Below are positions 44,684-54,360 of a stretch of DNA of 64,000 nt, one piece after another. Source of the stretch: JAHJQZ01 sp963667595 (lineage in GTDB: Bacteria; Pseudomonadota; Alphaproteobacteria; Rhizobiales; Devosiaceae); assembly GCA_963667595.2 (NCBI GenBank), contig CAXXWD010000002.1:62001-126000 (forward strand). Reading direction: 5' to 3'. The translations under genes and the position numbers were made by a program. The number at the start of each line of letters is the position of its first letter. Positions within the stretch are counted from its first letter, which is position 1. Below the pieces are notes generated by a model, which saw nothing but the letters and a program-made list of their open reading frames with translations, had not been told where the DNA came from and made no database searches.

Positions 44684-46105
44684 TCAGTCTTCGAGCACCC
44701 ATGTGTCCTTCGTGCCGCCGCCCTGCGAGGAATTGACCACGAGCGAGCCCTTCTTGAGCGCCACGCGGGTCAGGCCGCCCGGCGTGATGCGGATCTCGTC
44801 GCCGACCAGCACATAGGGCCTCAGATCGACATGGCGCGGCACGATGCCCGCGCGCGAATAGGTCGGACAGGCGCTGAGCGCCAATGTCGGCTGCACGATG
44901 TAATTGTCCGGGCGCGCCTTGATCTTTTCGGCGAATTGCCTGTGCATCGTCTTGGTGGCTGTGGGGCCGACCATCATGCCGTAGCCGCCCGAACCATGCA
45001 CCTCCTTGACCACCAGTTCGCTGAGGTGATCGAGCACATAGGCGCGCTGGTCGCTATCGGTGCAGTTATAGGTCGGCACGTTCTGAAGGATCGGCCGTTC
45101 GCCCAAATAGAAATCGATGATCTCGGGCACATAGGTATACACGGCCTTGTCGTCGGCGATGCCTGTGCCCGGCGCATTGACCAGGGTGACATTGCCGGCG
45201 CGATAGGCGTCGAACAGGCCCGGCACGCCCAAAAGCGAATCGGGCCGGAAGGTCAGCGGATCGAGATAGTCGTCGTCGATGCGCCGATAGATGACGTCGA
45301 CCTGTTGCGGCCCCCTTGTGGTGCGCATGAAGACCTTGGCTTCGTCGACGAAGAGGTCCCGGCCCTCGCAGAGCTGCACGCCCATCTGGTCGGCCAGAAA
45401 CGAGTGTTCGAAATAAGCTGAGTTGTGGATGCCGGGGGTCAGAACGGCAATGATCGGCGTCGCCGCGCTGCCGGACGGTGCGACCGATTGCAGGGTGCGC
45501 CTCAAATCCTCCGGATAGGTGTCGACCGGCGCCACCCGCATCTTCTGGAACAAATCCGGCGTCAGCTTCAGCATCGCCTCGCGGTTCTGCAGCATGTAGG
45601 AAACGCCGGACGGGGTGCGAAGATTGTCTTCCAGCACGTAGAACTGATCGGGGCCAACCCGGACGATATCGACGCCGATAATGTGGGAATAAACGCCCCG
45701 CGCCGGATCGAGCCCCATCATCTGCGGGCAAAAGGCGTCGTTTTGGACGATCAGCTTTTCCGGAATCTTGCCGGCCCGGACGATCTCCTGGCGATGATAG
45801 ATGTCATACAAAAAGGCATTGAGGGCGCGAACCCGCTGCTCGATGCCCTTGGACAGATGCCGCCATTCGCGACCCGAAATGACGCGCGGAATGACGTCGA
45901 ACGGGATCAGCCGTTCGTCGGCGTCCTGTTGTCCGTAAACGGCAAAGGTAATGCCCAGACGGCGGAAAATGCCTTCGGCATCGGCCGACATTTTGCGAAG
46001 GGCATTGGTGGGTTGGGAATCGATCCAGTCGGCAATGATGCGATAGGGGTCGCGCACCGAGCCATCGGCATTTTGCATTTCGTTGAACGGATCGGCCTTA
46101 CTCAT
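44684..46105 (-). CDS. Circularly permuted type 2 ATP-grasp protein (COG2308)
   Basis: 473 residues from MSKADPFNEMQNADGSVRDPY, with GGGG upstream. VDIVRVGPDQFYVLEDNLRTPSGVSYMLQNR, VYRRIDDDYLDPLTFRPDS and VVKEVHGSGGYGM are the family hallmarks, with the acidic metal ligands of ATP-grasp ligases. Such enzymes are predicted to form amide bonds, so a peptide ligase role opposite Anbu is an attractive idea. It is first in the operon and divergent from the hydroxyacid dehydrogenase. Confidence 0.93.
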   Translation of the reverse strand: MSKADPFNEMQNADGSVRDPYRIIADWIDSQPTNALRKMSADAEGIFRRLGITFAVYGQQDADERLIPFDVIPRVISGREWRHLSKGIEQRVRALNAFLYDIYHRQEIVRAGKIPEKLIVQNDAFCPQMMGLDPARGVYSHIIGVDIVRVGPDQFYVLEDNLRTPSGVSYMLQNREAMLKLTPDLFQKMRVAPVDTYPEDLRRTLQSVAPSGSAATPIIAVLTPGIHNSAYFEHSFLADQMGVQLCEGRDLFVDEAKVFMRTTRGPQQVDVIYRRIDDDYLDPLTFRPDSLLGVPGLFDAYRAGNVTLVNAPGTGIADDKAVYTYVPEIIDFYLGERPILQNVPTYNCTDSDQRAYVLDHLSELVVKEVHGSGGYGMMVGPTATKTMHRQFAEKIKARPDNYIVQPTLALSACPTYSRAGIVPRHVDLRPYVLVGDEIRITPGGLTRVALKKGSLVVNSSQGGGTKDTWVLED

Positions 46106-46278
46106 AAACCCCAGCTTGCACAAAATCGCGCGAATTTGTGAACGATAATTACGCAAGTGTGAAGGATTGTCCAACATTTCAGCACAAATCGCAGCGTTTG
46201 GCCGCAGAAGCGAGGTCGACAGGACGAAATCGGGCGACTAACACTGTTCCTGCCACCCCGTCTGGATTTAAAAACATC

Positions 46279-47208
46279 ATGCCGAACCACGTCCTCGTCA
46301 CCGAGAGAATTGTCAAAAGCTGCGAACCCGAGCTTGAACGACATTTCATCCTTCATCGCCTTTACGATGCACCGGATCGCGAGGCGCTTATTTCCGAGGT
46401 GGCGCCGCTCATCACCGCCATTGCCGGCGGCAGCGTCGACGAAGCGCTGATGGATCGTCTGCCCAATCTCGGGATGATTTCCAATTTCGGCGTTGGTTAC
46501 GATTCGGTCGACACGGCGGCGGCGCGGCGGCGCGGCATTCGCGTCACCAACACGCCGAACGTTCTGAACGACGCCATGGCCGAGATCACCATGGGGCTGA
46601 TGGTGTCGCTGGCCCGGAACATCCTGGCGGCGGATCGTTATGTCCGCGAAGGCAAGTGGCGCTCCGGTCCTTTTCCGCTGCAAGCTGAACTGACCGGCAA
46701 GACGGCCGGCATCGTCGGTCTCGGCCGCATCGGCGCCGAAATCGCCCGGCGGTGTCAGGCGATGAAGATGCGAGTGGTCTACCATTCCCGCACGCGCAAG
46801 CCGCACTCTCCCTATGTCTATAATGCCAGCCTCGAAGACATGGCCCGCAACGTCGATTGGCTGATCGTCATCACGACGGGCGGCGCCTCGACCCACAATC
46901 TGATCGACGCCCGTATCCTCGACGCGCTCGGCCCCAAGGGTTATCTCGTCAATATGGCGCGCGGTTCGGTGGTCGACGAACCCGCCCTCATCGATGCCCT
47001 CGTCAACAAACGCATCGCCGGCGCGGCACTCGATGTGTTCGCAAACGAACCGGACGTGCCCGAGGTCTTGCTCGGTCTCGACAATGTCGTCTTGTCTCCG
47101 CACATGGGCAGCGCGACCCAGCAGACGCGGGACGCCATGGGCGCGCTGGTGGTCTCCAATCTCGAAGCCTTCTTTGCCGACGAACCCTTGTTGACGCCGG
47201 TGGTGTAG
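46279..47208 (+). CDS. D-isomer specific 2-hydroxyacid dehydrogenase (glyoxylate/hydroxypyruvate reductase-like)
   Basis: 310 residues from MPNHVLVTERIVKSCEPELE. The Rossmann motif is GIVGLGRIGAEIARR. The catalytic residues are Arg in NMARGSVVDEPAL, Glu in FANEPDVPEVL and His in LSPHMGSATQQTR. GhrB-like enzymes reduce glyoxylate and hydroxypyruvate with NADPH. It is monocistronic and divergent from the Anbu operon. Confidence 0.9.
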   Translation: MPNHVLVTERIVKSCEPELERHFILHRLYDAPDREALISEVAPLITAIAGGSVDEALMDRLPNLGMISNFGVGYDSVDTAAARRRGIRVTNTPNVLNDAMAEITMGLMVSLARNILAADRYVREGKWRSGPFPLQAELTGKTAGIVGLGRIGAEIARRCQAMKMRVVYHSRTRKPHSPYVYNASLEDMARNVDWLIVITTGGASTHNLIDARILDALGPKGYLVNMARGSVVDEPALIDALVNKRIAGAALDVFANEPDVPEVLLGLDNVVLSPHMGSATQQTRDAMGALVVSNLEAFFADEPLLTPVV

Positions 47209-47557
47209 AGCCCCTGTTGGGGGACGGACCTCCGGCTTACGCAGCTTTTTTTAGTTCAATATGCTCTTGAGGTTACTCTCGAAGTCATCCAGGTGCGTAA
47301 CACCGGGATCCACTCTTTAGGGAAATCTGACAAAAGCGCATATTGAATAAGTGATTGATATTCAATCTATTTTTATCGCCTGACATGTGCGTTTTCCAGC
47401 ACGGACACAAGTTGCCCCGAAAAAGGCTTCCGGCATCACGTGCCAAAACGAATAAAGCGGGTGAAAAAGTTCTTCGAAAACATTACGGCCAAAAACCGCT
47501 AAATAAACTAAGGTCAGGGGCGTTGGTATTTTTCGGGTTGGCGGGTCGATCCGGCTT
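47209..47557. other. AT-richer intergenic stretch
   Basis: 350 bases between the convergent ends of the hydroxyacid dehydrogenase and the LacI gene. A T-run at 47246-47252 may terminate the former. An inverted repeat ATTGAAT/ATTCAAT lies at 47342-47366. No gene is seen; base composition is clearly lower in GC than the surroundings. Confidence 0.4.
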
Positions 47558-48613
47558 TCAGCCTCGCATCGACAGCCAGGGGATGCCGCCTTCTTCCGTG
47601 GCGGCGCCGGTGGACTCCCGGACCACCAGTTCGACGGTCTCGGTGTGTTGCAGCGATTTGAAATCGACACCGTCGATGATCTTGATGAGCATGTCGGCCA
47701 GATGCATCGAGGCGTTGCGGATCGGTGCCCGCGTCACGGTCAGCGGTACGGAGAAATGCTCCGTGCGCATATGCGGCAGCACATCGTCATGCGCGATGAC
47801 CGACACGTCGCGGCCGATGGTCAGATTGGCCTCGGTCAGTGCGCGGTAGACGCCCAAAGCCATAAGCGAGGACGAGCAGATGAAGGCGGTGGGCCGGGGG
47901 CGTTGTCTCAGCATGGCGGAAGCGCGGGCATAGCCGGCTTCCTCATCCAGTTCGTCATGGGCGATGAAGATCTGCGGCACGGAAATCCGGCGCTCGCCGA
48001 GTGTGCGCAAAAAGGCTTTCTCCCTCTGCTCGACATAGGCAAGCCCTTCGGGGCCATTGAGAAACGCGATGCGTGTGTGGCCGAGATGGCACAATAGACG
48101 CGTCGCCGCGGCCAGCGCACCGTCATTGTCGATGTCGTAAAAAGCATAGGGCACGACACCGTTCTGGCGTCCATAAACGACAAAAGGGAAATTGCGCGCC
48201 AGAAGCGTTTCGATGCGCTGGTCGTGAATTTCAGGCGCCGAGATCAGCATGCCATCCACGGCGCCGCTGTTCATGATCCGGGCATAATGGGTAAGCTGCT
48301 GGCCGGGCGGGGCGATGTGAAACAGTAGATCGATGTCGCTATTGGCGAGCTGCGAACAAAGGCCGGCCAGAAAATCGGTGAAATGCGGATCGACCATAAG
48401 GTTCTGGCCGGATCGGAAGATTAAGCCGACCGCACCGGCCCTGCCGGTGGCGAGTCGTTGCGCATTGGAATTGGGCGTGTAGCCGAGTTCGGTTGCCGCC
48501 TGGATGACACGCAATCGGGTTTTCGCACCGACTTCGGGAAAACCATTAAGCGCCCGGCTGACTGTCGCTGGCGACAATCCCAGATATTGCGCCACATCCT
48601 TGAGTGTGGTCAT
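47558..48613 (-). CDS. LacI-family regulator, AglR-like
   Basis: 351 residues from MTTLKDVAQYLGLSPATVSRALNGFPEVG, with GGAG upstream. The N-terminal LacI helix-turn-helix and hinge (NAQRLATGRAGAVGLIF) are followed by a periplasmic-binding-protein-like sensor domain (VIAHDDVLPHM, FICSSSLMALG). It is divergent from an AglA-type alpha-glucosidase, which is the arrangement of AglR in rhizobial alpha-glucoside systems. The effector is likely an alpha-glucoside. Confidence 0.85.
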   Translation of the reverse strand: MTTLKDVAQYLGLSPATVSRALNGFPEVGAKTRLRVIQAATELGYTPNSNAQRLATGRAGAVGLIFRSGQNLMVDPHFTDFLAGLCSQLANSDIDLLFHIAPPGQQLTHYARIMNSGAVDGMLISAPEIHDQRIETLLARNFPFVVYGRQNGVVPYAFYDIDNDGALAAATRLLCHLGHTRIAFLNGPEGLAYVEQREKAFLRTLGERRISVPQIFIAHDELDEEAGYARASAMLRQRPRPTAFICSSSLMALGVYRALTEANLTIGRDVSVIAHDDVLPHMRTEHFSVPLTVTRAPIRNASMHLADMLIKIIDGVDFKSLQHTETVELVVRESTGAATEEGGIPWLSMRG

Positions 48614-48756
48614 CGGCCTCTCCGGATACCTGCCGTCCGCATACCAACCGGACAGGAACCCCAAATCGGTTTGAGGATGACACAGCCACAAAGGGCGATC
48701 AATCAACCGGTATCTCCACTATTCTGTAAAGCACACAAAATTAGGTAGAATTGGCC

Positions 48757-48772
48757 ACTAAAGCGGTTTGAA
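48757..48772. promoter_or_regulatory. Candidate LacI-type operator before the alpha-glucosidase
   Basis: ACTAAAGCGGTTTGAA contains AAAGCGGTTT, a CG-centred near-palindrome. The 10-mer AAGCGGTTTG also occurs inverted at 63356-63365 upstream of aglE. Confidence 0.45.
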
Positions 48773-48858
48773 AGAACGGTGGAAATCCGATAGTTTCCGC
48801 GCGGTCAAAGCTGACCGTGTGGGTTGGCGACAGGCGAACAGGCGAATCGGAGGATATA

Positions 48859-50517
48859 ATGTCGGACTGGTGGCGAGGCGGAGTCATCTATCAGGTTTAT
48901 CCGCGCTCTTTTCAGGATGAGTCCGGGAACGGAATTGGTGATCTCAAGGGCATTATCAGACGGCTCGATCACATCGCTTCCCTGGGCGTCGACGCCATCT
49001 GGCTCAGCCCGTTCTTCAAATCGCCCATGGACGACATGGGCTACGACATTTCCGATTACACCGCCGTCGATCCGTTGTTCGGCACGATGGCGGATTTCGA
49101 CGCCCTGGTCGAAAAAACCCATGCCCTGGGATTGAAGGTCATCATCGATCAGGTGATCTCGCACACGTCGGACCAGCATCCCTGGTTCATCGAATCCAGC
49201 GCCTCCAAGACCAATCCCAAATCCGACTGGTATGTGTGGGTCGATCCCCACAAGGATGGATCGCACCCCAATAACTGGGAATCGGTCTTCGGCGGTTCGT
49301 CCTGGGAGTGGAACCCGGTCCGGCGGCAGTATTTCCTGCACAATTTCCTCGTCAGCCAGCCGGATCTCAACTTTCACAATCCCGAGGTTCAGGACGCGGT
49401 GCTCGGCGTCTTGCGCTTCTGGCTCGAACGCGGCGTCGATGGCTTCCGGTTCGATACGGTCAATTTCTATTTCCACGACCAGAAGCTGAGGAGCAATCCG
49501 CCCAAGCATCGCAATGAGCTCGGCGCATCCGCGGTCAAGCCCTATGACATGCAGAACCATCTGTATCGACAAGAGCCGGCCGGAAAACCTCGATTTCCTC
49601 AAGCGCGTGCGCACGCTGCTCGATGAGTTCGGCGCCATGAGCGTCGGCGAGGTCGGCGACGAGGACCGGCCGATCGAGACCATGGCCGCCTATACCGAAG
49701 GCAATCGAGCGCCTGCACATGGCCTATTCCTTCGAGTTCCTGATGCTGGCCACGTTCACCGCGGAGCTATTTCCGCTCCCGTGTGGACGGTTTCTACAAG
49801 GGGGCGCCGAACGGTTGGCCGTGCTGGAGCTTTTCCAATCACGACGTCATCCGCCACGTGACCCGTTGGGGATCGCATGGGATCAGCAGGGATGCGCTGG
49901 CCCGTCAGACCATCGCCATGCTGCTGAGTTTCAGGGGGACGGCGTGTCTGTATCAGGGCGAGGAACTGGGTCTGCCCGAAGCCGATCTGGCCTTCGAGGA
50001 ACTGACCGATCCGCCGGGCATCCGCTTCTGGCCCGAATATAAGGGGCGCGATGGATGCCGGGTGCCGATTGCGTGGGAAGACGGGCCGGCGCCCAACGGG
50101 TTCACCACCGGAAAGCCCTGGTTGCCGGTCAAGCCGGAACTGTCGGCGCTCAATGTGGCCCATCAGAATGCCGACGCGCACTCGATGCTCAATCACTATC
50201 GGGCGATGCTGGCGCTACGGCGCGAACACGATGAACTCGCACATGGCGACATGCGCTTTTTCAGAACGTCGGAGCCTGTTCTGGCCTATCGGCGCGATTA
50301 TGAGGGCAAGGCCTTGTTGTGCGCGTTCAACCTGTCGACCGAGCCGGTTTCGGTACGCCTCGTCAAGGCGGCCGGGGCGAAGCTGCTGGAACCGTCCGCA
50401 GCGGACCTTAAGGGTGCGACGTTGAATTTGCCGGCCAACGGCTTTGCCTTCATCGCGCTCGATGACGGCGCGCCCGAAGCGCGCATTGCCTATCGACACG
50501 CCAAGCCAACGGCATAA
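48859..50517 (+). pseudogene. GH13 alpha-glucosidase (AglA-like) broken by three +1 frameshifts
   Basis: Begins MSDWWRGGVIYQVYPRSFQDESGNGIGD, with GGAGG upstream, and ends RIAYRHAKPTA; corrected length about 551 residues. GH13 region I is DQVISHTSD, region II is GFRFDTVNF (nucleophile Asp) and region IV is FSNHDV. One extra C lies near 49567, another near 49706 and another near 49767. The net gain of three restores the first frame. The acid/base Glu (GEVGDED) falls in the out-of-frame stretch, and translation would stop at 49626 after 255 residues. It is either a young pseudogene or sequencing error. Confidence 0.88.
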
Positions 50518-50538
50518 GGGGGTCGGTTCGATCCTCTC

Positions 50539-50582
50539 AAAAAAAAGCCAGTCGACCGGTGGGAGGATCCGATCGACTGGCC
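50539..50582 (-). terminator. Terminator of the small secreted protein gene
   Basis: Arms GCCAGTCGA and TCGACTGGC followed on the minus strand by eight T. Confidence 0.8.
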
Positions 50583-50664
50583 CTGAGGCAGTCCGACAGA
50601 AAAAAGGACGACCCGGCGTCGCACGCCGGACGGCCGAGGGGCTGTCCGGTGCGGCGCTTGCCCA

Positions 50665-50955
50665 TCAGAGGTGAATCTTGTTCAGCGTCGAAGGATCGTA
50701 GAGCGCATAGCTGGTCGATCCGTCGGTGTTGGTCTGCTGCACGCGGAAGCAGTTGGCGAAGGTGCCGATGGATTCGAAGGCAATGCCTTCGGAATTCAGC
50801 TTGTCGGTGATGCCCGCCGTGTTCCAATCCGATGCATTCCCGTCCAGTGCCGAACAGTCGCCGAGTGAGGCGTAGGCATAAGTGCCGGCCGATGCGGTGG
50901 CGGTTCCTGCGGCGAGAAGGGCGATAGCGGTAAGGGCAGTAACCAGTTTCTTCAT
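50665..50955 (-). CDS. Small secreted protein of unknown function
   Basis: 96 residues from MKKLVTALTAIALLAAGTA. The signal peptide ends at TASA about residue 22. The mature 74-residue part has cysteines at GDCSALDG and FANCFRVQQ, likely a disulfide, and is rich in Asp, Ser, Thr and Asn. I recognise no family. It has its own terminator and is probably abundant and monocistronic. Confidence 0.7.
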   Translation of the reverse strand: MKKLVTALTAIALLAAGTATASAGTYAYASLGDCSALDGNASDWNTAGITDKLNSEGIAFESIGTFANCFRVQQTNTDGSTSYALYDPSTLNKIHL

Positions 50956-51183
50956 TTTTCGTACTCGCGTTCGGGCATTGTTCTGTCTTCTTTGCGCCCG
51001 GTTGTTATTCGTTGAAGACAGGGCAAAGACTGCACCCCCTCAGCTTGCTCCACCGTGGCCGCCAGATTAAACATAATTAATTTCAATGCCTTAATGTGGT
51101 TGCGGTATGTTTGAAAAGTGGTGATTCCGTTTTTGAATGTGTCTGAACCCTGCTTGGATTGCAGATTGGCGGACAAAGGGGTG

Positions 51184-52239
51184 TCAGGCCTGTCTTTTCC
51201 CCAGGAGCAGGGCCACGCTCGGGATGGACAAAGACAAAAGAAGGAACCGTGCCGTGTGATGGGCGGCGATGAAGGCGGTGTCGAACCCCAGTGCGATGCC
51301 GAGCGCTCCCATGGATTCAAGGGCGCCGGGCGCCATGCCGAGCCAGATCTGGCCAAAGGGCATGCCGGTAAACGGTTCAAGTGTCGCTGACATCAGGCTG
51401 ACCACGCCGATGCAGACCATGGTCATCATCACGCCGGCGCCCCCCATGCGCTTGAGATCGGCGAAACTTGCGCCGAAAAAGCGCGAGCCGATCAGCGCGC
51501 CCATGACCACATAGCCGGCCGCGGTCATCAGGGTCGGCAGGCGGCCGTCATAGAGCCCCATCAGCTTGGCGCTGGTTGCCACCACCATCGGGCCGAGCAC
51601 GAAACCGGCGGGAACGCGCAGGGCCTGAAACAGGAATCCGCCGGCCGTCGAGGCGACGAGCAGCAGCACGAGCGGCAGAAAGGCCATTTCCGGTCCGGTC
51701 GGCAGCGGGCTCAGGTCGCTGGTGCTGACCAGGCGCGCGAAGATCGGCACCAGCGTGGTCAGTAACAGGATACGCATCGACTGGATGACGGCGATCTCGC
51801 TGGTTTTGCCATAGCCGCTTTCCGACAGGGACAAGACGAGCGAGAAGTGACCGGGAAAGGACGAGAGATAGGCCGTCGCACTGTCGAAGTGGAAAAGATG
51901 ATGGAGCATCAGGCTGGAGAGCACCACCATCAGGACGAGCGCCACGCTCAGGCCGATCAGCGTGATCGGCCATTGCCCGACAAGATCCAGCGAGTTGGCG
52001 GCGACATTGGTGCCGAGCGTCATGCCCACCACCACGAACCCCGCGTCTCGCAAGCCGTTCGGGATCGAAGGCTTGAAACCGGCGATACCGGCAATGGCGG
52101 TCGAAACGGCACCGCCCATCAAAAGGCCTGCCGGCAGACGCAGAAAATGCGCCACAAGCCCGCCGGCCAGCGAGACGATTATCGTCAGGACAAGCGGGCG
52201 GAAGCCCGGTTCGGCACCTGTTCCGCCGGGATCAGCCAA
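51184..52239 (-). CDS. AbrB-family membrane protein (COG3180)
   Basis: 351 residues from a TTG that overlaps the upstream amidohydrolase stop by eight bases. Two similar halves of hydrophobic helices each contain the Leu-x2-Pro-Ala-Gly motif (HFLRLPAGLLMGG and QALRVPAGFVLGP), and GMAPGALESMGALGIALGFDTAFIAAHH is typical of this family, once misnamed ammonia monooxygenase. It is a probable transporter of unknown substrate, coupled to the amidohydrolase. Confidence 0.85.
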   Translation of the reverse strand: MADPGGTGAEPGFRPLVLTIIVSLAGGLVAHFLRLPAGLLMGGAVSTAIAGIAGFKPSIPNGLRDAGFVVVGMTLGTNVAANSLDLVGQWPITLIGLSVALVLMVVLSSLMLHHLFHFDSATAYLSSFPGHFSLVLSLSESGYGKTSEIAVIQSMRILLLTTLVPIFARLVSTSDLSPLPTGPEMAFLPLVLLLVASTAGGFLFQALRVPAGFVLGPMVVATSAKLMGLYDGRLPTLMTAAGYVVMGALIGSRFFGASFADLKRMGGAGVMMTMVCIGVVSLMSATLEPFTGMPFGQIWLGMAPGALESMGALGIALGFDTAFIAAHHTARFLLLSLSIPSVALLLGKRQA

Positions 52240-53401
52240 CCGGCATGGCCCGCTCGATCAGGCGCACGAAATAGGACGCGCCGATCGGGATGATTTCGTC
52301 GTTGAAATCATAAGCGTCCTCATGCAGGCCCGCCGTGTCGCCCTGCCCGAGCAGGATGTAGGCACCGGGACGCGCCTTGAGCATGAAAGCGAAATCCTCG
52401 GCAATAAGCTGGGGGGAAACGGATCGGTCGACCCGCTCGTTGCCGACGATTTCGGCGGCTGTTTCCGCCGCGAAGGCGGTCTGGTCCGGCGTGTTCACGG
52501 TGACCGGATACCCGCGCGCGTAAGTGATATGGGCCGTGGCGCCGAAGGCCTCGGCCGTCGCCTTGGCGAACGCACAGACCCTTTGCTCCATCAGGTCGCG
52601 GACGTCGTCGTCAAGCGTCCTGATCGAAGCGGTGATGGTGGCGGTGCGCGGAATGACGTTGTCCGTCGTGCCGGCCTTGATCATGGTGGCGGAAAAGACC
52701 GCGGCCTGAACCGGATCGACATTGCGGCTGACCAGGGTCTGCAGGCCCACGATCACATGAGCGGCAACCACCACAGGATCGATGGTCTTGTGTGGACGCG
52801 CCGCATGGCCGCCCGTGCCTTCGATTTCGATCTTGACCGTATCGACCGCGGCCATGATGCCACCGGTGCGAACGGCGAATTGCCCGGTGCTGAGGCCGGG
52901 GAAATTGTGCAGGCCGTAAACTTCATTGATGCCGAAGCGCTCCATCAGTCCGTCCTCGACCATGGCCCGGGCGCCGGCTTCGCCTTCCTCGGCGGGCTGG
53001 AAGATGACCACCGCCGTTCCGTCGAAATTGCGCGTTTCGGCAAGATAGCGGGCGGCGCCGAGCAGCATGGAGATGTGTCCGTCATGGCCGCAGGCATGCA
53101 TGACGCCCCTGGTTTCGGAGGCGTAGGGTTTGCCGGTCGTTTCGAGGATCGGCAGTGCGTCCATGTCAGCTCTGAGGCCGATGGCGCGACCGCTTCCGCT
53201 CGTTCGTCCCTTGATGACGCCGACGACGCCCGTGCGTCCGATGCCGGTGACGACCTCGTCAACGCCGAAGGACCTGAGCAGTTCGGCGACGCGCGCGGCG
53301 GTGCGATGGACCTCGAACAACAGCTCGGGGTGACGGTGGAAATCCTTGCGCCACGCCACGATCTCGTCGTGGAATTCGGCGATGCGATTGATGATGGGCA
53401 T
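52232..53401 (-). CDS. M20-family amidohydrolase (hippurate hydrolase-like)
   Basis: 389 residues from MPIINRIAEFHDEIVAWRKDFHRHPEL; an ATG at 53434 with AAAGGGAGA close by is the alternative. Metal-site motifs are GVMHACGHDGH and QPAEEGEAGARAM, and HNFPGLSTGQFAVRTGGIMAAVD marks the IAA-amino-acid/hippurate hydrolase group. It cleaves an N-acyl amino acid. The downstream AbrB-like permease may import the substrate. Confidence 0.9.
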   Translation of the reverse strand: MPIINRIAEFHDEIVAWRKDFHRHPELLFEVHRTAARVAELLRSFGVDEVVTGIGRTGVVGVIKGRTSGSGRAIGLRADMDALPILETTGKPYASETRGVMHACGHDGHISMLLGAARYLAETRNFDGTAVVIFQPAEEGEAGARAMVEDGLMERFGINEVYGLHNFPGLSTGQFAVRTGGIMAAVDTVKIEIEGTGGHAARPHKTIDPVVVAAHVIVGLQTLVSRNVDPVQAAVFSATMIKAGTTDNVIPRTATITASIRTLDDDVRDLMEQRVCAFAKATAEAFGATAHITYARGYPVTVNTPDQTAFAAETAAEIVGNERVDRSVSPQLIAEDFAFMLKARPGAYILLGQGDTAGLHEDAYDFNDEIIPIGASYFVRLIERAMPVG

Positions 53402-53601
53402 GATGGAACCGGCTTGAGGCAGAGGCGTTAGCATTCTCCCTTTCGAACCCTTTCCGTCAAGTCTTCGCCTTCGGGGTTCGTCGTCGGAACGGTTTTCTCC
53501 GGGCCGGGCGACGTGTAGACAATGCCCTTGTGGAGATGGCCCTGGGAAAGAAAGTGTCGGTCTTCACGCTTCCGTTCCCGCCAGTACCGGAAAGGATCGC
53601 C

Positions 53602-54360
53602 ATGAAAATCCTCGTCGCCGTCAAACGGGTAATCGATCACAACATGCGTTTGAGGGTGAAGCCGGACGGCACCGGCATCGAGACCACCGGCATGCGCCAT
53701 TCGATGAATCCGTTTTGCAAGAATGCCGTCGAGGCGGCGGTGCGTCTTAAGGAGGCCGGCGCGGCCGACGAGATCGTCGCTGTGTCCATCGGGCCGGACA
53801 AGGCCAGGGAAACGCTTCAGACCGCGCTGGCTCTCGGCGCCGACAGGGCTTTGCTCGTTCAAACGGACGAAATGCTCGAAACGCTGGCGATCGCCAAACT
53901 GCTCAAGGCTGTGGTCGAAGAGGAAACGCCCGATCTCGTGCTTCTCGGCAAGCAGGCGGTCGATGACGATTGCAATCATACCGGCCAGATGCTGGCGGGT
54001 TTGCTCGATTGGCCGCAGGCGAGTTTTGCCTCCGCCATTGAGCCCGGGCCGGACGGTCTTGTCGTCACCCGCGAGGTCGATTACGGGCGGTCCGAGCATT
54101 TCGTGCCGCTGCCGGCGGTCGTTACGGCGGATCTTCGGTTGAACGTGCCGCGCAATGTGGGTCTGCCGGCGGTGATGGCGGCGCGCAAGAAGCCGCTCGC
54201 CGTGCGGCCGCTCAGTGCATTCGGCGTCGATACCGCCTTACGTCTCAGGACCGAAAGGCTCGATCCGCCCCCCGAGCGGGCGCCGGGACAGGCGCTCGAA
54301 ACGCTCGATGCGCTGGTCGCGACCGTCCGGGATCTCGCCCATGGCGTAAGGGCCGAATGA
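53602..54360 (+). CDS. etfB: Electron transfer flavoprotein subunit beta
   Basis: 252 residues from MKILVAVKRVIDHNMRLRVKPDGTG, with AAAGGA seven bases upstream. VLLGKQAVDDDCNHTGQMLAGLLDWPQASFA is the AMP-binding region, and PLPAVVTADLRLNVPRNVGLPAVMAARKKP is the EtfB signature with the recognition loop for partner dehydrogenases. It overlaps etfA by four bases. With EtfA it carries electrons to EtfQO and ubiquinone. Confidence 0.95.
   Translation: MKILVAVKRVIDHNMRLRVKPDGTGIETTGMRHSMNPFCKNAVEAAVRLKEAGAADEIVAVSIGPDKARETLQTALALGADRALLVQTDEMLETLAIAKLLKAVVEEETPDLVLLGKQAVDDDCNHTGQMLAGLLDWPQASFASAIEPGPDGLVVTREVDYGRSEHFVPLPAVVTADLRLNVPRNVGLPAVMAARKKPLAVRPLSAFGVDTALRLRTERLDPPPERAPGQALETLDALVATVRDLAHGVRAE

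Noticed and set aside
47355..47849. 164-codon plus frame over the LacI 3' end
   Set aside because: Mostly antisense to the LacI gene; composition and lack of a ribosome binding site argue against it.
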